This document shows, one piece after another, positions 6,404 to 14,171 of a DNA stretch of 17,634 nucleotides. The notes under the pieces were generated by a model. It was not told where the DNA came from. It ran no database searches and saw only the letters and a program-made list of their open reading frames with translations. Source of the DNA: CAZBWE01 sp964495465 (lineage in GTDB: Bacteria > Planctomycetota > Phycisphaerae > Sedimentisphaerales > Anaerobacaceae). Where the stretch lies: assembly GCA_964495465.1 (NCBI GenBank), contig CAZBWE010000049.1, forward strand, positions 1-17,634, written 5' to 3'. Both the position numbers and the translations under genes were made by a program. Each line of letters begins with the position of its first letter. The first letter of the stretch is position 1.

Positions 6404-7795
6404 GTGCATACGGTCTCATTATTGGCTGTTGTTATAGTTTACGTGTTGGTTCTTACGTTTGTTGCTGTGCGCGCACGGGCCGCTCGTGAGTTTGCAGAGT
6501 TCTCATTGGCAAAACGGGCGCTTCCGTTGGCACTGGTATTTGGCAGTCTCGCAGCGACTTATGTGGGACCGGGTTTTTCGATTGGTTTTGTCGGCAGGGG
6601 CTTTGTAAGTGGTTTTCTTTTTTTGGTGATGGGATTAGCATATGCGGTACAGAATATTTTGGTTGGGCTTTTGGTTGCCCCAAGGCTGAGGAGTTTGAAG
6701 GACTGTCACACTCTGGGCGATGCTATAGGTCAGAAGTACGACCGGAAGTGTCAGTTTGTTGCAGGGATTATTTCAGTTGGCTTGTGTGCCGGTTTTGCTG
6801 CGGTTATGGCCAAGGCCGGCGGAGTTGTATTAAATGATATATTCGACCTGCCTATCTGGTCGTCTGTGGTTATAATTGTCGGCGTGACAACACTATACAC
6901 AACTTTCGGCGGACTGCGAGCAAGTGTGATAACCGACGCCTTTCAATTTAGTGCGTTTGCCATACTGTTGCCGATGGCGTTTTTATTCGTAGTGGTGTTT
7001 CACCTCAAAGGCGGTGCTGCAGCATTTGCCGGAGAAGCTTCAACTGCTGTCAAAAATGGGTTCGCTTCCACATCAATTGTTGAGATGGTCGGCTTGATTG
7101 CGGCCTTTCTGCTTGGTGAGACGCTCATACCACCCTATGCAAATCGTGCGTTGGCGTCCAGAACAACACGCATATCAAGAAATGGCTTTATATTAGCAGG
7201 GATTTTCAGCACTGTTTGGTTTTTGGTGATGATATCACTTGGTATTGCAGCCCGGGGCATTATTCCAGAAGGCACAAGCGAAGACCATGTTTTGCTGGAC
7301 CTGGTCAAATCAACAATGCCGGCCTGTGGTTATGCTCTTTTAGTCGTAGTATTGGTGTCGGTGGTGATGTCCAGCCTTGATTCGCTTTTAAACGCCGGTG
7401 CGGTGGCGTTTGCCGAGGATGTCGTTAAGCCGTTCGTTGCCCTGAAAGATAAGACCTCTCTGGATATCGGTCGTTATGCAACCGTAGTTATTGCGGCTAT
7501 CGCGGCGGCTAGCGCGGTTGCTGTTCCCGGTATCATAAGAGGTCTGCTTATTTGCTATACAATTTGGGCTCCTGCAATACTTCCGGCCCTTATAATCGGC
7601 CTTTGGATTAAGCGTCCTTGTCCTCTTGCCGGCATCCTATCAATGGGTGTGGGGACTATTGTTGCTGTAGTGTTTCAGTTTTTTTTGCCGGAAGCGATTA
7701 AAGTGCCTGCTATTATCCCGGCTCTTGGTGCGGCGCTTCTGGCATATGTTGTGGGGCATTGGTTGGGAAGAAAGTTGAAAGTTGGGCGTAAATGA
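6404..7795 (+). CDS. Sodium:solute symporter (SSS family)
   Basis: 463 residues and almost wholly hydrophobic, with about 12-13 membrane segments. The family is shown by the N-terminal FSLAKRALPLALVFGSLAAT segment with the following YVGPGFSIGF, and by FGGLRASVITDAFQF (about 168-182), the SSS signature helix of LeuT-fold Na+-driven transporters. These carry sugars, amino acids, vitamins or carboxylates into the cell; the substrate cannot be told here. The start is GTG with GGGG about 8 bases upstream. The gap to the editing-like gene is 69 bp. The stop overlaps the next small gene (ATGA). Length is slightly below many family members, with no extended C-terminus. Confidence 0.88.
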   Translation: MHTVSLLAVVIVYVLVLTFVAVRARAAREFAEFSLAKRALPLALVFGSLAATYVGPGFSIGFVGRGFVSGFLFLVMGLAYAVQNILVGLLVAPRLRSLKDCHTLGDAIGQKYDRKCQFVAGIISVGLCAGFAAVMAKAGGVVLNDIFDLPIWSSVVIIVGVTTLYTTFGGLRASVITDAFQFSAFAILLPMAFLFVVVFHLKGGAAAFAGEASTAVKNGFASTSIVEMVGLIAAFLLGETLIPPYANRALASRTTRISRNGFILAGIFSTVWFLVMISLGIAARGIIPEGTSEDHVLLDLVKSTMPACGYALLVVVLVSVVMSSLDSLLNAGAVAFAEDVVKPFVALKDKTSLDIGRYATVVIAAIAAASAVAVPGIIRGLLICYTIWAPAILPALIIGLWIKRPCPLAGILSMGVGTIVAVVFQFFLPEAIKVPAIIPALGAALLAYVVGHWLGRKLKVGRK

Positions 7796-7947
7796 TGGGT
7801 GTGGTTATTTTGATTCTTGTGGTAATTGGGGCTTTCTTCGTCGTTGCCAGCGGTGTTTGGGTGGCAGTGGCGCTGGTACGTGCTATATCCGTAAGGGAAA
7901 CTATCTCTGATGAGTCATACCAAACACGTGAGGAAAGCAGCGATTAG
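7792..7947 (+). CDS. 51-residue membrane micro-protein coupled to the symporter
   Basis: ATG at 7792 overlaps the symporter stop (ATGA); ATG at 7795 is the second codon. The protein begins MMGVVILILVVIGAFFVVA and has one long hydrophobic segment (residues about 3-30), then a polar tail with several acidic residues that ends DESYQTREESSD. Overlap, orientation and a single membrane span point to an accessory subunit or small partner of the transporter, as seen for some other Na+ symporters with a small companion. I cannot name a family. The tail end overlaps a candidate terminator. Confidence 0.7.
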   Translation: MMGVVILILVVIGAFFVVASGVWVAVALVRAISVRETISDESYQTREESSD

Positions 7948-7965
7948 AATATACGTTTGGTTTTT
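7919..7965 (+). terminator. Candidate terminator of the symporter transcript
   Basis: ACCAAAC (7919-7925) and GTTTGGT (7955-7961) form a perfect 7-bp stem with a 29-base loop, followed directly by a T run (7961-7965). It sits in the 16-bp gap between convergent genes and reaches back into the micro-protein gene. Confidence 0.4.
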
Positions 7966-9232
7966 ACTCATGTCTTAAGGCCACGATGGGGTCAACCCTG
8001 GCGGCGTGCATTGCGGGGTAAAGTCCGAAGATTATACCGATGGTCATACTAATCAATAGTGGAAACAGGACGCCTGACAATGTAAGGACCGTCATCATGC
8101 CTGAGAAGTAAGTTATCAAAAATGGTATCAACGCACCCACGCCTAAACCGATGATGCCTCCGGTGGTGGACAGGACAACCGTCTCGATGAGGAACTGAAG
8201 AACAATTTGTCTTCTCTTGGCGCCAATAGCCCGGCGGATTCCTATCTCGCGAGTACGCTCTGTTACGGAGGCAAGCATAATGTTCATAATGCCAATTCCG
8301 CCGACCAGAAGACTGATACCTGCGATAGAGCCCAATACGATGTTGAACGTTCGTTTTGTTGCTTCGGCTTGTTTTAGTAAGGCAAGAGGGACGCTGATGA
8401 TGTAGTCTTTCTTTTTGTGAAACCGTTTCAGCATTTCTTCAATGGCACTTGCAGTTGCTTCTACGTTGTCGGTATTGTCTACCTGTACAATAATCTGGTG
8501 CAGCTCGACTTGTTCCAATGTCCGTGAACCTGATGTATGTATAAAGGTTATATCGCCGAAATATTTACGGGCGACCTCTATGGGAATATAGACGTCGATT
8601 TGCTGGTCTGGTATCTGGATGTTTCCGGCCTGGCCGCTTTCGCTTTTGATGATACCAACAATCTCGAACTCGTCACCGCCTATGCGGAAGGTCTGGCCTA
8701 TGGTGTTTTCGGTGGCAAGGATTTTTCGAGCGCCGAACTCGGTCAGCACGGCAACGGGGGCCTGTTTATCCTGGTCGGCTGGAAGAAGCACACGACCCGC
8801 TAAGACCTCGCGAGGCACCAGCTCGAACCATTCGGGTGTTGTTCCAACTACCCGTAGTTCCATCGCTCTTTCACGCAGACGAGATTCCTTTCGCATCAGC
8901 TTCACCGGTGCGGCCTTTCTGATGCTGCTGAAACTCTCAGCAACCCTGAATTGGTCATCATAGGTCAATCCGTAAATGCTCATATGTGAATGCGTGGTAG
9001 CCATCGCTTCTTCTTCGGCTGACTTGACTGCTGAGATAATGATGTTGTTGCTTCCGAGCTTTCGTATCTGTTCAAGCGCTTCTTTGCTGGCGCCTTCACC
9101 GACTGACAACATTGCCACGACGCTTCCTACTCCAAATACGACTCCCAACATGGTCAAAAACGAGCGCAGTTTGTGCATCAGCACGTTCTCAACGCCCAGC
9201 CATATGTTTCTGAATATTTTAGTTTGCTTCAT
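7964..9232 (-). CDS. MacB-type ABC transporter permease
   Basis: 422 residues from the ATG whose first base is 9232; five more codons back to a TTG at 9247 are open but lack a ribosome site. One N-terminal membrane helix (about 25-50 of the longer form, SFLTMLGVVFGVGSVVAML) is followed by a ~220-residue periplasmic MacB_PCD domain. Three C-terminal helices belong to the FtsX domain, with the typical loop SVTERTREIGIRRAIGAKR. This topology is that of MacB-like type VII ABC permeases, which drive an outer-membrane channel by transenvelope coupling and do not carry substrate through the membrane themselves. Here the ATPase is a separate gene immediately upstream; its stop codon lies 7 bases before this start. 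The chain ends VDPIVALRHE, as in the family. Confidence 0.92.
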   Translation of the reverse strand: MKQTKIFRNIWLGVENVLMHKLRSFLTMLGVVFGVGSVVAMLSVGEGASKEALEQIRKLGSNNIIISAVKSAEEEAMATTHSHMSIYGLTYDDQFRVAESFSSIRKAAPVKLMRKESRLRERAMELRVVGTTPEWFELVPREVLAGRVLLPADQDKQAPVAVLTEFGARKILATENTIGQTFRIGGDEFEIVGIIKSESGQAGNIQIPDQQIDVYIPIEVARKYFGDITFIHTSGSRTLEQVELHQIIVQVDNTDNVEATASAIEEMLKRFHKKKDYIISVPLALLKQAEATKRTFNIVLGSIAGISLLVGGIGIMNIMLASVTERTREIGIRRAIGAKRRQIVLQFLIETVVLSTTGGIIGLGVGALIPFLITYFSGMMTVLTLSGVLFPLLISMTIGIIFGLYPAMHAARVDPIVALRHE

Positions 9233-9239
9233 TGGACTT

Positions 9240-9941
9240 TCATTCAATTCTGTCTATCACGCCGTCAATCATATGCAGTTGGTTGTGAGCGTGCTTGGCT
9301 ATATTGGGTTCGTGCGTCACCATAATGATTGTTTTGCCCTGCTTGTTTAATTTGACGAGTAATTCCAGGATTTGTTCACCCGTGGATGAGTCGAGATTCC
9401 CGGTGGGTTCGTCGGCAAAAATGACCTGCGGGTCGTTGGCCAGGGAACGGGCGATAGCAACTCTTTGCATTTCACCGCCTGAAAGCTCTGTGGGACGATG
9501 GTCCAATCTACCACCAAGTCCTACTTCTTCGGCCAGTTCCTCTGCACGCTTGGCACTGCGAATAGCATCCCAGCCCAGATAGTAAAGCGGCAATTCTATG
9601 TTACGTTGGACGGTTAGCTGAGGTATTAAGTTGAAACTCTGGAATATGAATCCAAGATATTTGAGTCGAAGTTCGCTGAGAGAATCGTCGTCAAAACTAC
9701 TGATATTCCTGCCTTCGAGCAAATACCGTCCGGAGGTAAGTCTGTCAAGGCAGCCGAGGATATTCATCATTGTGCTTTTCCCCGAACCGCTGGGACCCAT
9801 TATGGCCCAGAAGCTGCCCTTTTTGAAGGAGACTGTTACACCATCAAGGGCATGGACTTCCTGCATTCCCATTTGGTATGTTTTTCGGGCCTTGTCAAGC
9901 TTGATGATTTCGTTGTTTTCTGTGATAGGCGGCTCTGCCAT
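9240..9941 (-). CDS. ABC transporter ATPase (MacB/LolD type)
   Basis: 233 residues with all ATPase motifs: Walker A GPSGSGKST at 49-57, Q-loop Gln101 (FQSFNLIP), signature LSGGEMQR at 153-160, Walker B VIFADEP at 173-179 with catalytic Glu178, D-loop NLDSS, and H-loop His210 (VTHEP). The sequence pattern around the Q-loop and Walker A is that of the LolD/MacB group. It powers the adjacent permease and adaptor. Its ATG directly follows the adaptor's TAG stop, and a purine-rich AGGAAAGGAA just upstream serves as ribosome site inside the adaptor gene. All catalytic residues look intact. Confidence 0.95.
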   Translation of the reverse strand: MAEPPITENNEIIKLDKARKTYQMGMQEVHALDGVTVSFKKGSFWAIMGPSGSGKSTMMNILGCLDRLTSGRYLLEGRNISSFDDDSLSELRLKYLGFIFQSFNLIPQLTVQRNIELPLYYLGWDAIRSAKRAEELAEEVGLGGRLDHRPTELSGGEMQRVAIARSLANDPQVIFADEPTGNLDSSTGEQILELLVKLNKQGKTIIMVTHEPNIAKHAHNQLHMIDGVIDRIE

Positions 9942-11777
9942 CTACTGATTCCTTTCCTGAGGCTGCTGCCTGTTTCTTCCTCCTGAGCCCTGAAAGCGTT
10001 GACGCATCTGTTCACGCTCTTCATCCGACATATTCTCGAATCTCTCGCGCATTTTCTGCCGTTCTTCGTCCGTCATATTCTCCAGACGCTGTCGCATCCT
10101 TTCGGATTCGGAAGATGCATCTGGGGATGATGCTTCTTCCGGGCTTTGCTTATCTGGCTGGCGAGCCTCTGGTTGTGTCCCATTGGCAATTTCAAGTCTC
10201 TCGTTTATCTGTTGCTTCAATGTATCGGATGTATCGGCAGAACCTGCCGAGCCGGTGCCGACTCCCTGTGAGCCGGGTTCGATGGAGGCCGATTTCAGCG
10301 GAGGCGTAAGCAGGACAATTTCCCCCTCGCTCAGGCCGCTGATGATTCTGACCATCCTGTTATTGTCCAGGCCGATCTCGATATTTCGTTCTTTGATAAC
10401 CCCACCTTTTGCAATGTAAGCGACATGTCCTGTTCCTACCCGCAAGACTGACTGAACAGGTACATACACTGCGTCTTCATACTGAGCGACGATAATCTCG
10501 ACTTTGCAGCTCATGCCGGTTCGCAGCGCCGGGTCATTGCCCTCTAAATATACGTCTGAGTTATAGACCTTCAGGTCGGGATTCATCCACATACTCTGCG
10601 GGTCGGGTAGTGGGGCGATGCGGGCAACAGAACCCAGAAACTTTTTGCCCGGAAGTGCATCAACCGTTATTACCGCAGGAAGTCCGACCTGAACCTTTTC
10701 AAGACTTGCCTCGTGGATATTCACTTCAGCCATCGATGATGTGGCAGTAGGAAGGTATATCAGCTCCTGCCGTTCGAAAACTTCGACACCTTCATCCAGC
10801 GGCTCCCGATTGTCGCGGAAGCCACCTCTTCGGGCACTGGTTGCATAGATGACCATTCCATCGGCCGGGGCATATATCCTGGCTTTCTTTATTTGGTCCT
10901 CAATTTTTGCCAGCTTATCTAATTGGCGGTTATATTCCGCCTCTTTCGCTTTATAATCGGCCTCTGCCTGAACGACATCGGCTTTGGTCTTGCGTTCTGT
11001 GCGTTCCAAAGCCATCTCGGCCTGTCTGACGTCGCTTTCGAGCTGTTTGATTTCCCGCGGGTAAGTGAAATTCTCCAACAGTTGAAGATTATTTTTTGCG
11101 AGGATAAGGTCGTTCTTTTTCCGGCTCACAGCCAGCTTGTCAGCCTGCAGCTCGGTATTGGCCATATACTTCTTCTCGAACAGTTTCTGCGACCACGCAA
11201 GAGTCTCTTCAGCACGGGAAAGTTCCTCTTCTGAGAGGGTGATTGCGTTTTCAGCGGCTGTTTTTTCGTTAGGATACTCCCCTTCCTTGTACTGCGTCAG
11301 GTCCTGCCGGGCAAATTCGAGCGTGAGCTTGGCCACATCCAGGTCGCTCTCAGCTTGATTCTTCACTACGGCCAGATTTTCCTTGGAATTGACATAAGAG
11401 GCCTCGGCATTCTGCACTCGAATCTCCTGGTCTATCTTGTTGTCCTGCAATGTACTCGCGTCCAATTCGACGAGGAGGTCGCCTTTCTTAACGTGTGTCC
11501 CTTCGGGAATTAGTGTAATAATGGAGGTTCGGCCTTCGACCTCGTTCTTTATTATAATCTGTTCTCTGGCTTTTATAGTGCCGGACTCCAACACGCTGAT
11601 GGTCAGAGGACCTCTTTTTGCCACAAAAGTGGCCAGTTCGCTGGTTGGCTCGGCGCCGCCCCCGGCCATTCCGAACAAAACGAGGGCCAGACCAAGGACC
11701 GCAACGAGTATAATTGCACCAAGAACCTTGAATGATTTACGCTTTGGCTGGTCATCATTCATATTACTTTTTGCCAT
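9942..11777 (-). CDS. Efflux periplasmic adaptor (MacA/HlyD type) with Arg/Glu-rich tail
   Basis: 611 residues, long for a MacA-type adaptor. One membrane anchor at about 17-38 is followed by the first half of a lipoyl domain (about 64-108, EGTHVKKGDLLVELDAS), then a long alpha-helical hairpin (about 110-300), the lipoyl return (IYAPADGMVIYAT, 301-313), and a beta-barrel/membrane-proximal region to about 500. From 501 the chain is low-complexity and charged. Residues 561-595 carry tandem 15-residue repeats of the form MRxRxENMxDEERxx (561, 576 and a partial third at 591). The adaptor bridges inner-membrane permease and outer-membrane channel. AGGAG lies 8 bases before the ATG. The outer-membrane factor gene ends 12 bases upstream, so the two are co-transcribed. 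Confidence 0.92.
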   Translation of the reverse strand: MAKSNMNDDQPKRKSFKVLGAIILVAVLGLALVLFGMAGGGAEPTSELATFVAKRGPLTISVLESGTIKAREQIIIKNEVEGRTSIITLIPEGTHVKKGDLLVELDASTLQDNKIDQEIRVQNAEASYVNSKENLAVVKNQAESDLDVAKLTLEFARQDLTQYKEGEYPNEKTAAENAITLSEEELSRAEETLAWSQKLFEKKYMANTELQADKLAVSRKKNDLILAKNNLQLLENFTYPREIKQLESDVRQAEMALERTERKTKADVVQAEADYKAKEAEYNRQLDKLAKIEDQIKKARIYAPADGMVIYATSARRGGFRDNREPLDEGVEVFERQELIYLPTATSSMAEVNIHEASLEKVQVGLPAVITVDALPGKKFLGSVARIAPLPDPQSMWMNPDLKVYNSDVYLEGNDPALRTGMSCKVEIIVAQYEDAVYVPVQSVLRVGTGHVAYIAKGGVIKERNIEIGLDNNRMVRIISGLSEGEIVLLTPPLKSASIEPGSQGVGTGSAGSADTSDTLKQQINERLEIANGTQPEARQPDKQSPEEASSPDASSESERMRQRLENMTDEERQKMRERFENMSDEEREQMRQRFQGSGGRNRQQPQERNQ

Positions 11778-11789
11778 TATTCAGTCTCC

Positions 11790-13400
11790 TCATTGTACAT
11801 CTTGCTCCCACATTCCATCAGGCCTAACCTGTAATACCCCGATATCGCGGAAAAAGTTCAATTTTGCGATGGTGTGGCTCACTAAAGCGCTTGTATAATT
11901 ATTCTGAGCATCCAGCAGAGCATTCTGCGAATCTAGTAAAAGTCGCACGGTAATTCGGCCGGCATCTAATAACATTTCATTACTCTCTACCCGCTTTTGG
12001 GCTAATTCAAGACTTAATTTTTGGATACGGTATGACTCTGCCTGTTCGCGCAGCCGGCGATATGCGTCGCGCACATTCAATTTGACCTGGTCAACATCGT
12101 TTTGGTATGTTCGCTGCTGTTGGGTAAATGCTATCAGCGCTTCGCGGTAGGCGTTACGCTCGGCTTTTCTATCGAAGGGTAAATCCGCCTCGAGGCCCAG
12201 GCCATAGGTCCCCTGATTAAACTGCAGTCTTGTGAAATCAGTGCCTTCTGTTGAGGCCACACTGACGCTGCCGACGAGATTCAGTTCCATGCCAAGATTA
12301 TCGGCGGCTACCACCACTTTGCGTTCAGCATCATCGACCCTGTCGGCACTATTAGCCAAATCCAGACGTCGGGCTAAAGCTGTTTCGATAGCCACTTCCG
12401 GTGCATAGTTGGGCTCGCTTATCCCAAGCTCCTTCAAAACAACCAGCTCATTCGGGTCCAGCTCAATATCAGCATCGGTTGGCAAAGATAATCTTATCTT
12501 AAACTCGTCGAGTGCCTGTTCGTATCTCTGCTGGGCGGCCACCCAGCTATTTTCCGCCCTGAGCATACTTTGTTCCGCCTCATCGACGTCAAAACGGTCC
12601 ACGCGGCCTGCTTCAGCGTACATATCAAGGCGCTGCTTTGATTCAACCTGCATATTGTAATTATTCCTGGCGTTGTTTACCTCTTCTCTTCGTTGTAAGA
12701 CACTGTAATACTCATCTATAGTCGAAACTACGAACGTTTTGCGATAGCGGTTGAACGAGCGAATCTGGTACAGTGCGTATCTTTCTGCCTGAGTGAGGTT
12801 TTCTTGGACGACCCGTCGTCCGCCACGTTTCAGCAGTGGTTGCACGACGTTTGTGGTGAGGACCGACCTGAGCGAAGTTCGCGGGTCTCCGGTTAGAAAA
12901 CGCGCCCAGTCGATAGCGATACTGGTGCTTATCTGTGCTCCTGTGGCCAATAGCTGGTCAAAACCCAATCCGGCATCGGAACCAACACTTTCATCACTGC
13001 TGTCTCTGGCGTAACTGGCATCAATAGTGCCGAACCATCGCCGTGCGAACTCGTGTCGAGCCAGGGTTAGGTCAAGTGCACTTAAATAAAGTGCTTCTTT
13101 CTGACTTTGATAATCTCGATTATGAGCAGTGGCAATGGCAGCGGCTTGAACGAGAGTTATAATCCTTGATTCAGGAACAGTATTTTCAACACGGATGTCA
13201 TTAGGCGACGGGGCTACATCACTGATTGTGTAATTGACCTTTGGGCCGTAGCTATGCTGCCATTTGCTATCAATAATCTTATATACCTCTTTGTCTGCCT
13301 GCTCTTTATAATGCTCGCTGCTGCACCCGCCTGCGAGACCGAAGATTAGGATAATGAACAGAATCTGCCATACCAATACAGGTCGAAACCTAAACATCAT
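11790..13400 (-). CDS. TolC-family outer-membrane efflux lipoprotein
   Basis: 536 residues from the ATG whose first base is 13400, chosen because GGAG lies 9 bases upstream; an open TTG at 13415 and ATGs at 13409 and 13397 are alternatives. The N-terminus is a lipoprotein signal ending LAGG before Cys26. Two OEP halves follow, rich in long amphipathic helices with Ala/Gln/Arg/Glu, as in TolC/NodT-type channel proteins; the second half ends with the typical GRITVRLLLDSQNALLDAQ segment. It would be the exit channel of the pump encoded by the three genes downstream. It is the first gene of the operon; the promoter is about 50 bp upstream. Confidence 0.9.
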   Translation of the reverse strand: MMFRFRPVLVWQILFIILIFGLAGGCSSEHYKEQADKEVYKIIDSKWQHSYGPKVNYTISDVAPSPNDIRVENTVPESRIITLVQAAAIATAHNRDYQSQKEALYLSALDLTLARHEFARRWFGTIDASYARDSSDESVGSDAGLGFDQLLATGAQISTSIAIDWARFLTGDPRTSLRSVLTTNVVQPLLKRGGRRVVQENLTQAERYALYQIRSFNRYRKTFVVSTIDEYYSVLQRREEVNNARNNYNMQVESKQRLDMYAEAGRVDRFDVDEAEQSMLRAENSWVAAQQRYEQALDEFKIRLSLPTDADIELDPNELVVLKELGISEPNYAPEVAIETALARRLDLANSADRVDDAERKVVVAADNLGMELNLVGSVSVASTEGTDFTRLQFNQGTYGLGLEADLPFDRKAERNAYREALIAFTQQQRTYQNDVDQVKLNVRDAYRRLREQAESYRIQKLSLELAQKRVESNEMLLDAGRITVRLLLDSQNALLDAQNNYTSALVSHTIAKLNFFRDIGVLQVRPDGMWEQDVQ

Positions 13401-13457
13401 ACCACTCATCTCCAATTATAACTTCCAAGTAGGTTCAACATCCTGTTTGCCTATGTT

Positions 13458-13491
13458 ATTATACAAGAAAAGGTTATAAAATAAAAGGTTA
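13458..13491 (-). promoter_or_regulatory. Candidate promoter region of the efflux operon
   Basis: On the minus strand a perfect TATAAT occupies 13463-13458; the -35 position has only T-rich sequence. Behind it two copies of a 9-base word (AAAAGGTTA on the plus strand, 13468-13476 and 13483-13491, 15 bp apart) flank the -35 position and could bind an activator. The leader would be about 50 bases. Confidence 0.45.
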
Positions 13492-13538
13492 AAACCAGCC
13501 CGCGATTGCATCACTGCTGGCAATTCTGGATATTAGAG

Positions 13539-13668
13539 GTAAGTTTTAAAAATGAAATTCCGATAAAACCCGCGAATTTCTCGGTTTAAAACTTACATCC
13601 GAAAACATTGGGTAATTCTTTTTACTATAGTTAGTCCTTGTAACATAGGGTTAGACGTTTTTGGATGT
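13539..13668. repeat. Two adjacent large inverted repeats
   Basis: First: GTAAGTTTTAAA (13539-13550) is the perfect reverse complement of 13585-13596, and inside it GAAATTC (13554-13560) pairs with GAATTTC (13574-13580). Second: ACATCCGAAAAC (13595-13606) pairs with GTTTTTGGATGT (13657-13668) with one wobble. The second begins where the first ends. Neither is followed by a T run. The 355-bp gap between the efflux operon and tRNA-Cys holds no gene I can support; these are its main structure. Confidence 0.6.
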
Positions 13669-13721
13669 GAAAATATTGCCAGGAGAGTTCTTATATTGGG
13701 TAAAAATAACATTTAAATTTA

Positions 13722-13750
13722 TTGTAAAAGGGGCCAAATTAGCGTAAAAT
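13722..13750 (+). promoter_or_regulatory. Promoter of tRNA-Cys
   Basis: TTGTAA (13722-13727) and TAAAAT (13745-13750) with a 17-bp spacer. Transcription would start near 13757, about 14 bases before the tRNA. Confidence 0.5.
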
Positions 13751-13770
13751 GATGGTGTATTTCTCATTAT

Positions 13771-13844
13771 GGCGGCGTAGCCAAGAGGCCTAAGGCGACG
13801 GTTTGCAAAACCGTTATTCGTGGGTTCGACTCCCACCGCCGCCT
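13771..13844 (+). tRNA. tRNA-Cys(GCA)
   Basis: Full cloverleaf of 74 bases. The acceptor stem GGCGGCG/CGCCGCC is perfect (13771-13777 with 13837-13843). The anticodon stem ACGGT/ACCGT holds loop TTGCAAA with anticodon GCA. The T arm is GTGGG-TTCGACT-CCCAC. The discriminator base is T, as expected for Cys. CCA is not encoded. Confidence 0.97.
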
Positions 13845-13849
13845 ATCGT

Positions 13850-13875
13850 CCTCCCGAAGAGGGTTATTGTATTGT
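13850..13875 (+). terminator. Weak hairpin after tRNA-Cys
   Basis: A 4-bp stem (CCTC/GAGG, 13850-13853 with 13859-13862) with loop CCGAA, then a T-rich but interrupted stretch. It is at best a weak intrinsic terminator. Confidence 0.3.
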
Positions 13876-13905
13876 CTCCTGAGTGTGGCCTAGTCAAGGA
13901 AAACA

Positions 13906-13935
13906 TTGACCTATGTCCCTCTAATATGCTATAAT
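13906..13935 (+). promoter_or_regulatory. Extended -10 promoter of the CotH gene
   Basis: TTGACC (13906-13911), an 18-bp spacer and TGCTATAAT (13927-13935), a full extended -10. A second perfect -35 hexamer, TTGACA (13946-13951), follows but its -10 region is poor. Transcription would start near 13942. Confidence 0.6.
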
Positions 13936-13941
13936 TAAAAC

Positions 13942-14171
13942 AGGTTTGACAGCGTGCTTTTTAGACAAAGTTATGCATATTATTGAAAATGGAGGTATGT
14001 TCGCCGTCAGAATACTGCTTTGAGGCAGGGTATAAATTACACTCACTATGGATATACGATTGGATTCAAGCCTTTCGTTGTGGTTATTCATCTATCGCCT
14101 TTTAAAACAACAATGTCTGCCTATGGATAGGCATTTAGTAATAACAAGACAAGTTTAAGACACACGGAAAT
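13942..14171 (+). promoter_or_regulatory. Long 5' leader of the CotH gene
   Basis: About 230 bases without a supported gene. It contains a perfect hairpin TGCCTA-TGGA-TAGGCA (14118-14133) and a looser one around CTGC/GCAG near 14022-14035. A GGAGGT at 13991-13996 abuts an ATG that opens only an 8-codon frame; an overlapping ATG at 13990 opens 37 codons. Neither is convincing as a gene. The leader may carry post-transcriptional control. Confidence 0.4.

Noticed and set aside
11437..11898. Plus-strand open frame across the start of the adaptor gene and end of the TolC gene
   Set aside because: It is the mirror of two confidently assigned minus-strand genes; its composition (Ser/Thr/Ile-rich) is typical of an antisense shadow.
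7964..13400. RND-type or lipoprotein-sorting (LolCDE) system instead of a MacAB-TolC pump
   Set aside because: There is no RND pump gene; the presence of a HlyD-type adaptor and a TolC-type channel next to the MacB-like permease and ATPase argues against Lol.
13990..14103. 37-codon or 8-codon reading frames in the CotH leader
   Set aside because: The GGAGGT overlaps or directly abuts the start codons, leaving no proper spacing, and the peptides show no recognisable features.
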